Assembly: GCF_031998825.1 (NCBI RefSeq)
Contig: NZ_DAMACX010000001.1
Span: 1 to 64,000, forward strand
Origin: Pseudescherichia sp031998825
GTDB lineage: Bacteria > Pseudomonadota > Gammaproteobacteria > Enterobacterales > Enterobacteriaceae
DNA: 64,000 nt
Reading direction: 5' to 3'
Shown: in pieces, positions 23,986 to 33,149 of the stretch
Layout: each line of letters begins with the position of its first letter
Numbering within the stretch: position 1 is the stretch's first letter
Position numbers and translations under genes: made by a program
The notes under the pieces: generated by a model
Told to the model about the DNA's origin: nothing
Seen by the model: the letters and a program-made list of their open reading frames with translations, nothing else
Databases searched by the model: none

Positions 23986-24546
23986 TCAGTTAACGAACGG
24001 GATAACAATCTCGCCAGCTTTGATCTCCAGCCCTTTGGCATACTTTTTCGCCAGCGCTTCGCCTTTGCTGCTGTCCTCGCTCAGAACGTAAGCGGGCTGC
24101 TGGTTAAAGTAGTTTTGCAGAGCCTGGTTCAGGTAAGGAAGCAGGCTCTGAACCACCGGCTGCATCTTCTGTGGCATCACCGAGGCGTCTACCACCTCCA
24201 TCTGCTGAAGAAAGATCGCCCCTTTTTCCTTATTGAAAACCGGCAGCGCCTTGAGCTTTAGCTTGACGGTAGCCTGCTGGCTACCAAAGAGCGAGTTGAG
24301 ATCCAGCCCGGCATCGCCGGAGAGGGTGACTTTGTTTGGCTCCTCACGGCCAATAGCGCTGACCAGATTATTCAGCACAATATGTGCATCCGCTACCCCC
24401 GGCAGGCCAAGATCGCGGGAGAAGTTATTGTGTTTCTGCAGCGCCTGGTTGATCTCCTGCTCGCTGACGGTGTACTGGGTGAGCTGGTTACAACCCGCCA
24501 GCAGGCCGCCTGCGACAAGGGCTGCGGCAAATAAAATCTTCTTCAT
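23986..24546 (-). CDS. yceB: Lipoprotein YceB
   Basis: A 186-residue DUF1439 lipoprotein; the signal MKKILFAAALVAGGLLAGC ends in a lipobox cysteine at position 19. The mature region NQLTQYTVSEQEINQALQKH matches E. coli YceB, which has the same length. The function is unknown; the fold resembles tubular lipid-binding proteins. The ATG at 24546 is chosen by signal peptide and family length. Confidence 0.94.
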   Translation of the reverse strand: MKKILFAAALVAGGLLAGCNQLTQYTVSEQEINQALQKHNNFSRDLGLPGVADAHIVLNNLVSAIGREEPNKVTLSGDAGLDLNSLFGSQQATVKLKLKALPVFNKEKGAIFLQQMEVVDASVMPQKMQPVVQSLLPYLNQALQNYFNQQPAYVLSEDSSKGEALAKKYAKGLEIKAGEIVIPFVN

Positions 24547-24673
24547 GGGATCCCTCAAAAGCCATCCATTGATGCCATCGTGACACAAAGCAGTCTGGCG
24601 TGCCAGCAGGAGGCGTAACAGCAGAAAAGGCTGAAAGCGATGGCGGAAACCTGGGCTTCCGCCGGGCCGGAGG

Positions 24674-25321
24674 TTAAATTGCGATGGATGACAGAAGGTT
24701 AATTTGCGTCTGCTTAGCCATATTGTCGCGGTAGTCGGCGACGCGCGTAGGCCAGACGATACCGGGCACAATCGTCAGGTTGCGCAGCAGCGGGAAGAGG
24801 TGGATATCATCCTCGGAGAGTTCACCGTTAACCGCATTGGGCTGGACAATATGCTTATCCAGATCGCGCAGGTCGTCGCTGATTTTTTTTACCAGCCCAG
24901 GGGTATGGGCAAGATGTTCGCTAAAGTCGCCGATAGCCGCCTCTTTCTTATTGGTAAAGTAAGCCCGCGCTTCAGGCGTCGCAAACTCATCAAACGGCGC
25001 TTTGGCAAAGCGGGGGAGCAGCAGGCGGTTAGTGTACTCGTTGACTTTGCGTAACCATGCTTCAATGGCTGGCTTACGCGCACCGGTGAGCAGCGGTTCG
25101 CCGTCAAGTTGGTCAACGTACTTCACAATGTCCAGGCTCTCGGCCATGTAGCGGCTGTCATCTTTTTGCAGGATCGGCGCCATCTTCTGGCCAATCATGC
25201 GCGTAGGCGTGGCTTCATCATCGCTAAGTAATACGTTGAGTTCGACGGGCAGATTCTTCAGGCCGAAGATCATACGGGCTTTCAGGCAGTACGGGCAGTG
25301 ATCGTAAATATAGAGCTTCAC
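24674..25321 (-). CDS. grxB: Glutaredoxin 2
   Basis: A 215-residue glutaredoxin with a glutathione-transferase-like fold: N-terminal thioredoxin domain with the active site CPYC (Cys9, Cys12) and an all-helical C-terminal domain. It reduces disulfides with glutathione in the cytosol. Length equals E. coli Grx2. The gene lies 65 bp from mdtH on the same strand. Confidence 0.96.
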   Translation of the reverse strand: MKLYIYDHCPYCLKARMIFGLKNLPVELNVLLSDDEATPTRMIGQKMAPILQKDDSRYMAESLDIVKYVDQLDGEPLLTGARKPAIEAWLRKVNEYTNRLLLPRFAKAPFDEFATPEARAYFTNKKEAAIGDFSEHLAHTPGLVKKISDDLRDLDKHIVQPNAVNGELSEDDIHLFPLLRNLTIVPGIVWPTRVADYRDNMAKQTQINLLSSIAI

Positions 25322-25386
25322 GTTTCCCCTCCAGGTGATGGTTGTCCGTAACCATCAGTATGGAAGAGAAAAAAGCGCCTTTCAAA

Positions 25387-26595
25387 TCAGGCCTCAGGTT
25401 CGAGCACCCCTGGCTGGGTATGCCTGGGGCTGAACTGCCACCAGAGCGCAAGAAGAGTGACCAGGCCAATGGCTGAGAGCATCATCCACGGCAGCTCGGG
25501 CTGGCTGAACGCTTTCCCGGCGTCGAATAGCCAGCCACCCCCCGCGTAGCCAAGGAAACCGCCGAAGGCGAGACCGAGGCGGCTAAAGCCCATATAGCTG
25601 CCCCGTGCCCGGGAATTCGCCAGCTCGGCGCTCAGGGTTTCCCGCGCCGGTTCGGCAATAATCGAGCCGATATAGAACGTGCAAATTAATGTAAAGAGCT
25701 GCTGTAGCGAGCTGACCATGCCAATCGGCAGCAGGCTGAGGGCCATAAATAGCAGGCCAGCCATCAGGCGCTGCTCCAGGAGGAAGCGCTTTTCGCTCCA
25801 GCGAGCGAGCGGATAGAGCAGGGTCAGGGAGAGGCTCGCCTCAATGGCATACATCCATTTCACCGCCGCCGGAGAGCCTGCAATGTCATTAACCATGATG
25901 GGCAGCATCAGCATCACCTGTACCGCCAGCATGTAGTAGCCGGTTAGGGTGAGCACGTAGGTCACGAAGCGTTTGTCGCCCATCACCCGGCTGAGTCCCT
26001 CCCGCACCGGCGTTTTTACCGTCGAGAGCGTCCAGTTCGGCAGCAGCCAGGCGTTAAAGGCGGCGCAGAGGACAAAGATCACTGCGCCCGTAGCGCACAC
26101 CAGGCGGAAATCGTACTGCAACAGCCAGCTGCCGAGCAGGGCACCAATCACCGCTCCGGCGCTGTCCTGCATCATCAGCAGCGAGAAGAAACGTCCGCGC
26201 AGGTGAGGGCGGATCAGCTTGACCACCAGCGCCGAGCGCGGCGGATCGAACAGCGTACCGCCGAGGCCGGAGAGGATGCATGAGCTCCAGAGCAGCCACG
26301 GCTCCTGCGCCACGGCCATAGTGGCGAAACCGGCGGCTCGCATCAGCATGCCGGTGACGATCATCGGCTTGGCACCGAAGCGATCGGCGATAGCGCCACC
26401 GAAGATCCCCAGCCCCTGCTGGATAAGCTGACGCAGGCCGAGGGCGATACCCACCATCAGGGCGGCCCAGCCGAGCTGATCCACAAAACGAATAGAAATA
26501 AGCGGGAAGACGACGAAAAAACCTAACACAACCAGCATATTATCAATAAGCAGGAAATATTTACCCAGGCGCCTGGCCTGCGATACGCGGGACAT
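25387..26595 (-). CDS. mdtH: MFS drug efflux transporter MdtH
   Basis: A 402-residue major facilitator with twelve predicted membrane spans. The loop 2-3 motif appears as GGAIADRFGAKPMIVTG. The E. coli protein, of the same length, confers resistance to quinolones such as norfloxacin and enoxacin when overexpressed. The ATG at 26595 (MSRVSQARRLGKYFLLIDNM) is chosen by alignment and a GGAGGGGAG ribosome site; a frame extension of 22 codons upstream is unsupported. Divergent from rimJ. Confidence 0.95.
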   Translation of the reverse strand: MSRVSQARRLGKYFLLIDNMLVVLGFFVVFPLISIRFVDQLGWAALMVGIALGLRQLIQQGLGIFGGAIADRFGAKPMIVTGMLMRAAGFATMAVAQEPWLLWSSCILSGLGGTLFDPPRSALVVKLIRPHLRGRFFSLLMMQDSAGAVIGALLGSWLLQYDFRLVCATGAVIFVLCAAFNAWLLPNWTLSTVKTPVREGLSRVMGDKRFVTYVLTLTGYYMLAVQVMLMLPIMVNDIAGSPAAVKWMYAIEASLSLTLLYPLARWSEKRFLLEQRLMAGLLFMALSLLPIGMVSSLQQLFTLICTFYIGSIIAEPARETLSAELANSRARGSYMGFSRLGLAFGGFLGYAGGGWLFDAGKAFSQPELPWMMLSAIGLVTLLALWWQFSPRHTQPGVLEPEA

Positions 26596-26787
26596 CTCCC
26601 CTCCCGGGAATGTCAAAAGAGTTACCCTGCTATTCTGCGTTGTTGCTGACTGTTTTCCCACCGTTGCGGCGACGATATTTTTTTATCAAAGCAACCCTTT
26701 GATTGATGCTCTTTATCGTAATAGTGGCGTGCCGCAGGTATAGTTATCCGCAGGGGTAATAAGACGTTTCGACAGGAGTGGTGATTA

Positions 26788-27375
26788 ATGTTCGGCTATC
26801 GTAATAACGTTCCAAAAGCGCGCTTGACGACGGACCGGCTGGTGGTGCGTTTAGTGCATGAGCGCGATGCATGGCGTCTGGCAGACTACTACGCAGAAAA
26901 CCGCCAGTTTTTAAAACCCTGGGAACCCATTCGCGATGAGAGCCACTGCTATCCGTCAGGCTGGCAGGCGCGTCTCAGCATGATTAACGAATTTCATAAG
27001 CAGGGGACCGCCTTCTACTTTGCGCTGCTTGACCCTGAAGAGAAAGAGATCATGGGCGTAGCCAACTTCTCCAACGTGGTGCGCGGCTCGTTTCACGCCT
27101 GCTATCTGGGCTACTCTATTGGTCAAAAGTGGCAGGGGCAGGGGCTGATGTTTGAGGCGCTGACCGCTGCGATCCGCTATATGCAGCGCACCCAGCATAT
27201 ACACCGCATTATGGCTAACTACATGCCGCACAACCAGCGCAGCGGTGGTCTGCTGGCGCGGCTGGGCTTTGAAAAAGAGGGCTATGCCAAAGCCTATCTG
27301 CTGATTGATGGTGAGTGGCGCGATCATGTGCTGACGGCGCTGACCACACCGGAGTGGACCGCAGGCCGCAACTAA
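26788..27375 (+). CDS. rimJ: Ribosomal protein S5 alanine N-acetyltransferase RimJ
   Basis: A 195-residue GNAT-family acetyltransferase that acetylates the N-terminal alanine of S5. The acetyl-CoA loop is GQKWQGQGLMFEAL and the C-terminal RSGGLLARLGFEKEGYA is typical of RimJ/RimL. E. coli RimJ has 194 residues. A GACAGGAGTGGTG ribosome site precedes the ATG. yceH follows after 12 bp. Confidence 0.95.
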   Translation: MFGYRNNVPKARLTTDRLVVRLVHERDAWRLADYYAENRQFLKPWEPIRDESHCYPSGWQARLSMINEFHKQGTAFYFALLDPEEKEIMGVANFSNVVRGSFHACYLGYSIGQKWQGQGLMFEALTAAIRYMQRTQHIHRIMANYMPHNQRSGGLLARLGFEKEGYAKAYLLIDGEWRDHVLTALTTPEWTAGRN

Positions 27376-27387
27376 GGAAATAATAAG

Positions 27388-28035
27388 ATGAAAATCCTGT
27401 TAAGCCCCGCCGAAGCGCGGATTATCGGCTGCCTGCTGGAGAAGCAGGTCACGACCCCGGAGCAGTACCCTCTCTCTCTTAATGCAGTGGTGAGCGCTTG
27501 CAATCAAAAAACCAACCGTGAACCCGTTATGTCGCTGGGCGACGCCGAAGTGCAGGATCTCCTCGACGCCCTGGTTAAGCGGCACTATCTGCGTAACGTC
27601 AGCGGCTTCGGCAACCGGGTCACGAAATACGAGCAGCGCTTTTGTAACTCCGAATTTGGTAACCTCAAGCTCAGCAGCAGTGAGACGGCGCTCGTCACTA
27701 CGCTGCTGCTGCGCGGCGCGCAGACCCCAGGCGAGCTGCGGATGCGGGCAGCGAGAATGCATGAGTTTGCCGACGTGCCGGAGGTTGAACAAACCTTAGA
27801 GGCGCTGGCAAGCCGGGAAGATGGGCCTTTTGTGGTCCGTCTGCCGCGCGAGCCGGGCAAACGTGAAAGCCGCTACATGCACCTGTTTAGCGGCGAAGCA
27901 GTTCCGGAGGCCACCGCCGATGTGAGCGAAGCGTTACCGTCAGAGGATCTCGCTACACGGGTGGCGGCGCTGGAGAGTGAAGTCGCCGAACTGAAGCAGC
28001 GTCTCGATTCGCTGCTGGCACACCTGGGAGATTAA
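27388..28035 (+). CDS. yceH: UPF0502 (DUF480) protein YceH
   Basis: A 215-residue protein of the DUF480 family, matching E. coli YceH in length. It contains two winged-helix-like units (EARIIGCLLEKQVTTPEQYP and ETALVTTLLLRGAQTPGELR) and a C-terminal coiled coil of heptads (RVAALESEVAELKQRLDSLL). A nucleic-acid role is suggested only by fold. Sits in the rimJ-yceH-mviM run with 2-12 bp gaps. Confidence 0.93.
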   Translation: MKILLSPAEARIIGCLLEKQVTTPEQYPLSLNAVVSACNQKTNREPVMSLGDAEVQDLLDALVKRHYLRNVSGFGNRVTKYEQRFCNSEFGNLKLSSSETALVTTLLLRGAQTPGELRMRAARMHEFADVPEVEQTLEALASREDGPFVVRLPREPGKRESRYMHLFSGEAVPEATADVSEALPSEDLATRVAALESEVAELKQRLDSLLAHLGD

Positions 28036-28037
28036 CC

Positions 28038-28961
28038 ATGACACAGTTACGCATAGGCGTAGTGGGGCTGGGCGGTATCGCCCAGAAGGCCTGGCTGCCG
28101 GTACTGGGCGCGGCCACCGACTGGACGCTGCAGGCGGCCTGGTCGCCGTCGCGGGAGAAAGCGTTAGCCATTTGCCAGCGTTGGCGGGTGCCCTACGCCG
28201 GATCGCTGCCGGAGCTGGCCGCCCAGTGCGATGCGGTGTTTGTCCACACCTCTACCGCCTCGCACTACGCGGTGGTAAGCGAGCTGCTAAACGCCGGTGT
28301 GCATGTCTGCGTCGATAAACCGCTGGCGGAGAGCCTTGCCGATGCCGAGCGGCTGGTGGCGCTGGCCGCACGTAAGAATCTGATCCTGATGGTCGGCTTT
28401 AACCGCCGCTTCGCGCCGCTCTACCGCGATCTGAAAACCCGGCTGGCTGCCGGGGCCTCGCTGCGCATGGACAAGCACCGGAGCGACAGCGTCGGGCCGC
28501 AGGATCTGCGCTTTACGCTGCTGGATGACTACCTTCACGTGGTGGATACCGCCCTGTGGCTGGCGGGCGGCGAAGGCCAGCTCAACGGCGGCACGCTGCT
28601 CACCAATGACGAGGGGCAGATGATCTACGCCGAGCACCACTTTAGCCACGATGCTCTGCACATCACCACCAGCATGCATCGCCGGGCGGGTAGCCAGCGC
28701 GAGTGGGTGCAGGCGGTGACCGACGGCGGGCTGTACGACGTAACCGATATGCGCGAGTGGCGGGAAGAGCAGGGCAGCGGCATTAGGCTGCGTCCGATTC
28801 CCGGCTGGCAGAGCACCCTTGAGCAGCGCGGATTCGTTGGCTGCGCCCAACATTTTATCTCCTGCGTGAAAAATCAGACTGCGCCTGAAACTTCCGGTGA
28901 GCAGGCGGTGCTGGCCCAGCGCATCATTGACAGGCTCTGGCGCGAGGCGATGGCCGAATAA
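28038..28961 (+). CDS. mviM: Gfo/Idh/MocA-family oxidoreductase MviM
   Basis: A 307-residue NAD(P)-binding protein with the Rossmann motif GVVGLGGIAQKAW (residues 7-19) and the family signature VCVDKPLAES. The substrate is unknown. Length equals that of E. coli MviM (yceM). It starts two bases after yceH and precedes murJ, from which the name (once thought a virulence pair mviMN) derives. Confidence 0.93.
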   Translation: MTQLRIGVVGLGGIAQKAWLPVLGAATDWTLQAAWSPSREKALAICQRWRVPYAGSLPELAAQCDAVFVHTSTASHYAVVSELLNAGVHVCVDKPLAESLADAERLVALAARKNLILMVGFNRRFAPLYRDLKTRLAAGASLRMDKHRSDSVGPQDLRFTLLDDYLHVVDTALWLAGGEGQLNGGTLLTNDEGQMIYAEHHFSHDALHITTSMHRRAGSQREWVQAVTDGGLYDVTDMREWREEQGSGIRLRPIPGWQSTLEQRGFVGCAQHFISCVKNQTAPETSGEQAVLAQRIIDRLWREAMAE

Positions 28962-29084
28962 CCCACTGTAGTATCTGGTAATAGTTTCTGGATGTAGTAT
29001 TTCATCGCAATCCAGGTAGACTAAGCGCTTCTTCTAACGCCTGCTTTGCAGGCGTTTTGCCGCAGGGTTCGGATTAATACGGTA

Positions 29085-30620
29085 ATGAATTTATTAAAAT
29101 CGCTGGCTGCGGTCAGCTCGATGACTCTCTTTTCTCGCGTGTTGGGTTTTGCTCGCGACGCCATTGTGGCGCGGGTGTTTGGCGCAGGGATGGCAACTGA
29201 CGCCTTCTTCGTGGCGTTCAAACTCCCCAACCTGCTGCGTCGTATCTTTGCCGAAGGTGCGTTCTCTCAGGCCTTCGTGCCGATTCTGGCCGAGTACAAA
29301 AGCAAGCAGGGGGAGGATGCCACCCGCGTCTTTGTCGCCTATGTCTCTGGTCTGCTCACGCTGGTGCTGGCGATTGTCACCCTCGCCGGGATGCTGGCCG
29401 CGCCCTGGGTAATTATGGTCACCGCGCCGGGCTTTGCCGATACCGCCGACAAGTTTGCGCTCACTACCCAGCTGCTGAAGATCACCTTTCCCTACATTCT
29501 GCTGATTTCGCTGGCCTCGCTGGTGGGGGCGATCCTTAACACCTGGAACCGCTTTTCGGTGCCGGCCTTCGCGCCTACCTTCTTAAACATCAGCATGATT
29601 GGTTTTGCGCTCTTTGCCGCGCCGCTGTTTCACCCTCCGGTGCTGGCCCTGGCCTGGGCAGTCACCGTCGGCGGCGTATTGCAGCTCTTCTACCAGCTGC
29701 CGCACCTCAAAAAGATCGGCATGCTGGTGCTGCCGCGCATCAGCTTTCGTGATGCGGGGGCGATCCGTGTCGTTAAGCAGATGGGACCCGCTATTCTTGG
29801 CGTCTCGGTCAGCCAGATCTCACTGATCATCAACACCATATTTGCCTCGTTCCTGGTCTCCGGTTCGGTCTCGTGGATGTACTACGCCGACCGCCTGATG
29901 GAGTTCCCTTCTGGCGTGCTGGGCGTGGCGCTGGGCACTATCCTGCTCCCGTCGCTCTCCCGCAGCTTCGCCAGCGGCAACCACGACGAATACTGCCGCC
30001 TGATGGACTGGGGCCTGCGCCTCTGCTTCCTGCTGGCGCTGCCGAGCGCCGTGGCGCTGGGGATCCTCGCCAAACCGCTAACGGTCTCGCTGTTCCAGTA
30101 CGGTAAATTCTCCGCCTTCGACGCGCTGATGACCCAGCGGGCGCTGGTAGCCTACTCCGTGGGGCTGATGGGGCTTATTGTGGTGAAGGTCCTGGCACCG
30201 GGGTTCTACTCGCGACAGGATATCAAAACCCCGGTTAAAATCGCCATTGTCACGCTGATTGTGACCCAGCTGATGAACCTGGCCTTTATCGGCCCGTTCA
30301 AACACGCCGGACTGGCGCTGTCGATTGGCCTTGCTGCCTGCCTCAACGCCAGCCTGCTCTACTGGCAGCTGCGTAAGCAGCAGATTTTTACCCCGCAGCC
30401 GGGCTGGCAGCGTTTCCTGCTGCGTCTGGTCGTGGCGGTGGTGGTGATGGCCGCAGCGCTGTTAGGCGTGCTCTCGATCATGCCGGAGTGGTCGCAGGGG
30501 ACGATGGCCTGGCGTCTGCTGCGCCTGATGGCGGTGGTGGCGGTGGGGGCCATAGCCTACTTCGCCACGCTGGCGCTGCTGGGCTTTAAAGTGAAAGAGT
30601 TTGCTCGCCGGACGGCGTAA
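29085..30620 (+). CDS. murJ: Lipid II flippase MurJ
   Basis: A 511-residue polytopic MOP-superfamily protein that moves lipid II across the inner membrane for peptidoglycan synthesis. Essential charged residues of E. coli MurJ can be placed: Arg18 and Arg24 in FSRVLGFARD and Arg52 in KLPNLLRRIF. Fourteen hydrophobic segments are apparent. The ATG at 29085 (MNLLKSLAAVSS) aligns with E. coli. It is followed by a GC-rich hairpin at 30632-30655. Confidence 0.97.
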   Translation: MNLLKSLAAVSSMTLFSRVLGFARDAIVARVFGAGMATDAFFVAFKLPNLLRRIFAEGAFSQAFVPILAEYKSKQGEDATRVFVAYVSGLLTLVLAIVTLAGMLAAPWVIMVTAPGFADTADKFALTTQLLKITFPYILLISLASLVGAILNTWNRFSVPAFAPTFLNISMIGFALFAAPLFHPPVLALAWAVTVGGVLQLFYQLPHLKKIGMLVLPRISFRDAGAIRVVKQMGPAILGVSVSQISLIINTIFASFLVSGSVSWMYYADRLMEFPSGVLGVALGTILLPSLSRSFASGNHDEYCRLMDWGLRLCFLLALPSAVALGILAKPLTVSLFQYGKFSAFDALMTQRALVAYSVGLMGLIVVKVLAPGFYSRQDIKTPVKIAIVTLIVTQLMNLAFIGPFKHAGLALSIGLAACLNASLLYWQLRKQQIFTPQPGWQRFLLRLVVAVVVMAAALLGVLSIMPEWSQGTMAWRLLRLMAVVAVGAIAYFATLALLGFKVKEFARRTA

Positions 30621-30631
30621 AATAGCTCAGG

Positions 30632-30655
30632 CCTGGGCAGCGCGCCCGGGCCTGC
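30632..30655. terminator. Hairpin between murJ and flgN
   Basis: CAGGCCTGGGC and GCCCGGGCCTG form an imperfect 11-pair stem between the convergent genes murJ and flgN. There is no long T run on either side, so termination is possible but not certain. Confidence 0.5.
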
Positions 30656-30666
30656 GCGGTGAGAGG

Positions 30667-31089
30667 TCAGATGGAGATTTTCTTGCCGCCGCGGTGGGAC
30701 ACTGAAGTCTGGCCATTTGCGCCGTAGAGGGCAGGCTCCTGATGCGGTTTTAACACCTCCAGCGCCTGTCTGTTGCGCTGGATCTGATCTTCCAGCAGCC
30801 AGCCGTTGTGCTGGTTAAGCTCGCGCAGGTGCTGCGTTTTTTTGGTGATAGTCAGCCAGCGGCCCGCGATATCATCGTTTGCGCTCTGCTTCATATTCTG
30901 TTCGGCACGACGCTGCTGTTCAAGATAGTCCAGCGTGGCGAGCAACGAACTCTTCTCTTCGGTAATACGCTGTAGCGCGCTGCCGTTGATCTGGCCCGCC
31001 GAAAGATGTTGTTGCTCAGCATCCATCACGCCTTTCAGCGCGTTCAGGATAACTGTCATTTGATCAAGAACTTCTGACAGTTTGCTCAT
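30667..31089 (-). CDS. flgN: Flagellar export chaperone FlgN
   Basis: A 140-residue helical cytosolic chaperone (138 in E. coli) for the hook-filament junction proteins FlgK and FlgL, which are encoded at the other end of this cluster. The C-terminal NRQALEVLKPHQEPALYGANGQT is the binding region of the family. It starts four bases after flgM, with which it is co-transcribed. Confidence 0.93.
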   Translation of the reverse strand: MSKLSEVLDQMTVILNALKGVMDAEQQHLSAGQINGSALQRITEEKSSLLATLDYLEQQRRAEQNMKQSANDDIAGRWLTITKKTQHLRELNQHNGWLLEDQIQRNRQALEVLKPHQEPALYGANGQTSVSHRGGKKISI

Positions 31090-31093
31090 ACGC

Positions 31094-31387
31094 TCACTTA
31101 CTCTGTAAGAAACTCTGCGCTTCGCTAATCAGGGCATCGGCAATTTTGCCGGTATCCATTTTCAGCTCGCCGTTGCGGATCGCGGTTTTCAGGGCTTCCA
31201 CGCGCTCCATATTGATATCTTCACTGCCCGCCTGGGTCAGTTTGGTTTGCGCATTGCTAATGGTGACGCTGGTGCTGTTCGCCGTAGCGGATTTTTCCAG
31301 ACGCGCTTTTGGAGTCTGAGTGTCGTTAGTTTCGCGCGGCTGGACAGTGCTTACCGGCTTTAATGGCGATGTACGATCAATGCTCAT
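31094..31387 (-). CDS. flgM: Anti-sigma-28 factor FlgM
   Basis: A 97-residue protein that holds FliA (sigma-28) inactive until the hook is finished and FlgM is exported. The disordered N-terminus MSIDRTSPLKPVSTVQPRE and the sigma-binding C-terminal helices (MERVEALKTAIRNGELKMDT, KIADALISEAQSFLQ) match the E. coli protein. A sigma-28 promoter lies just upstream. Confidence 0.96.
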   Translation of the reverse strand: MSIDRTSPLKPVSTVQPRETNDTQTPKARLEKSATANSTSVTISNAQTKLTQAGSEDINMERVEALKTAIRNGELKMDTGKIADALISEAQSFLQSK

Positions 31388-31447
31388 AGTGTTGTCCTCA
31401 TCGAGGGTTCGCGGCGTTAGGGCTTGCCATCATCATATATTGCTTAA

Positions 31448-31474
31448 TTATCGGCAAGGGCCGCAAAATCTTTA
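31448..31474 (-). promoter_or_regulatory. Sigma-28 promoter of flgMN
   Basis: On the minus strand TAAAGATT, an 11-base spacer and GCCGATAA match the FliA consensus TAAAGTTT-N11-GCCGATAA. It lies between the flgA stop and the flgM start, giving flgMN a late (class 3) promoter besides read-through from flgA. Confidence 0.88.
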
Positions 31475-31480
31475 AAAAGA

Positions 31481-32140
31481 TTACAGATTAATAAGAATAT
31501 TCCCATCAGGCGCCACCGTTCCGCTCACCACCTGGCCCGATGCCATCCGCACGCGGGCGTTTTGCGCCACCGAGGCGTTGTTCAGGGCCTTGCCTTCACC
31601 GTTTACGCTAAAGCCGTCGCCGCTGGCGATCACCTGTACACGCTCTCCGGCTTTTACGCGCCATGACTGGCGCAGCATCGAGAGCTGAATGGCCTGGCCC
31701 GGCGCGAGATCGCGCAGGCTTACCGCATCCTGGGCCTGGTTGATATCCAGCATGCTGCGCGGCGGGAGCCGATCCAGACGGCCACGCTTCAGGGTCACGC
31801 TGCCCGGCTCCAGCGTGCTACCACGCGTAATCGCCTGGGCTGCTACAACGTAGTTGCCGGTCGCCTCTACCATGACCTGTAAATAGCGTTTCTCATTGGC
31901 GCACTGGGCCAGCACGTTAACGCTGCCCCACAGCTTCGCGTTACCCGCGACGCTTAGCGCCGGTTGTTCACAGGCAGGCAGAAGATTCGCCGGGGTTCGC
32001 ACCTTAACGGCGACCTCATCGCTAAAGCCCGCCAGCCGTTGGGAAAAAAAGGTGGTCAGCTGGGCGGTGAGATCCTGGGCCGACGCCAGTGGGCTGGCGA
32101 ACAGCAAAATTGCGCCGCATACGCTTTTCACACTGTGCAT
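31481..32140 (-). CDS. flgA: Flagellar P-ring assembly chaperone FlgA
   Basis: A 219-residue periplasmic protein with a signal peptide (MHSVKSVCGAILLFASPLASA) and a C-terminal SAF-type domain (VVAAQAITRGSTLEPGSVTL). It helps FlgI assemble into the P ring. Length equals E. coli FlgA. Divergent from flgB, sharing a 173-bp control region with an FlhDC box. Confidence 0.95.
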   Translation of the reverse strand: MHSVKSVCGAILLFASPLASAQDLTAQLTTFFSQRLAGFSDEVAVKVRTPANLLPACEQPALSVAGNAKLWGSVNVLAQCANEKRYLQVMVEATGNYVVAAQAITRGSTLEPGSVTLKRGRLDRLPPRSMLDINQAQDAVSLRDLAPGQAIQLSMLRQSWRVKAGERVQVIASGDGFSVNGEGKALNNASVAQNARVRMASGQVVSGTVAPDGNILINL

Positions 32141-32198
32141 GACTTGCTCCTGCCTGGATTAGAGAGTGAGGGGATTTTACCCGTACGGCAGATCTATC

Positions 32199-32236
32199 AA
32201 CGCAATAAATAGCGACGCATTTTGCGTTTATTCCAA
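32199..32236. promoter_or_regulatory. FlhDC box between flgA and flgB
   Basis: AACGC-AAT-AAATAGCG matches the FlhD4C2 half-site exactly, and about ten bases later the inverted, weaker half GCGTTTATT-CCA-ACG follows. In E. coli the class 2 promoters of flgAMN and flgB-L are both activated from this region. Confidence 0.8.
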
Positions 32237-32313
32237 CGATAAGGCGTGCCCTCTGCCCTTTAAGCTGTCATCTGTCATTTTCTCATCAGCGTAACGTCAT
32301 CAGCGGGGGAGAC

Positions 32314-32730
32314 ATGCTCGATAAACTCGATGCCGCGCTACGATTTCAGCAAGAAGCATTAAACCTGCGCGCCCAGCGCCAGGAAGTTCTGGCCGCCAAT
32401 ATTGCCAACGCCGATACCCCGGGGTATCAGGCGCGCGATATGGATTTTGCCAGCGAACTTAAAAAAGTGATGGAGCGCGGCCGGGCCGAAACCAGCGGTG
32501 TATCGCTGGCGCTGACCTCCAGCCGTCATATTCCTGCCCAGACCATCGCTGCACCGTCTACTGAACTGCTCTATCGCATTCCCGATCAGCCTTCACTGGA
32601 CGGTAACACCGTCGATATGGACCGGGAGCGTACCCAGTTTGCCGATAACAGCCTGCAATACCAGACCGGGCTGAGCGTTCTGGGTGGACAGATCAAAGGC
32701 ATGATGAGCGTGCTGCAGGGGGGGAATTAA
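32314..32730 (+). CDS. flgB: Flagellar proximal rod protein FlgB
   Basis: A 138-residue rod protein with the N-terminal motif QEVLAANIANADTPGYQARD typical of rod and hook proteins. The C-terminal coiled-coil segment (DRERTQFADNSLQYQTGLSV) pairs with other axial proteins. Same length as E. coli. First gene of flgBCDEFGHIJ(KL). The GGGGGAGAC ribosome site is close. Confidence 0.96.
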   Translation: MLDKLDAALRFQQEALNLRAQRQEVLAANIANADTPGYQARDMDFASELKKVMERGRAETSGVSLALTSSRHIPAQTIAAPSTELLYRIPDQPSLDGNTVDMDRERTQFADNSLQYQTGLSVLGGQIKGMMSVLQGGN

Positions 32731-32733
32731 TAG

Positions 32734-33138
32734 ATGGCACTACTGAACATTTTTGATATCGCCGGATCGGCGCTGACCGCTCAGTCCCAGCGGCTGAACG
32801 TGGCGGCCAGTAACCTGGCCAACGCCGATAGCGCCACCGGCCCGGACGGCCAGCCTTACCGCGCTAAGCAGGTAGTTTTCCAGGTCAATGCCGCAGCGGG
32901 CGCACCCACTGGCGGCGTCAAGGTCGCCAGCGTTATTGAGAGCCAGGCCCCGGACAAGCTGGTCTTTGAGCCAGGCAACCCGCTTGCCGATGCGAAAGGC
33001 TACGTGCGGATGCCCAACGTGGACGTCGTCGGTGAGATGGTTAACTCCATGTCCGCCTCGCGCAGCTACCAGGCAAACGTTGAAGTACTTAACACCGTGA
33101 AGAGCATGATGCTGAAAACGCTCACGCTTGGCTCGTAA
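32734..33138 (+). CDS. flgC: Flagellar proximal rod protein FlgC
   Basis: A 134-residue rod protein starting MALLNIFDIAGSALTAQSQR with the axial motif LNVAASNLANADS and C-terminal helix MVNSMSASRSYQANVEVLNT. Same length as E. coli. It starts three bases after flgB. Confidence 0.96.
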   Translation: MALLNIFDIAGSALTAQSQRLNVAASNLANADSATGPDGQPYRAKQVVFQVNAAAGAPTGGVKVASVIESQAPDKLVFEPGNPLADAKGYVRMPNVDVVGEMVNSMSASRSYQANVEVLNTVKSMMLKTLTLGS

Positions 33139-33149
33139 AGGAGAGTCGC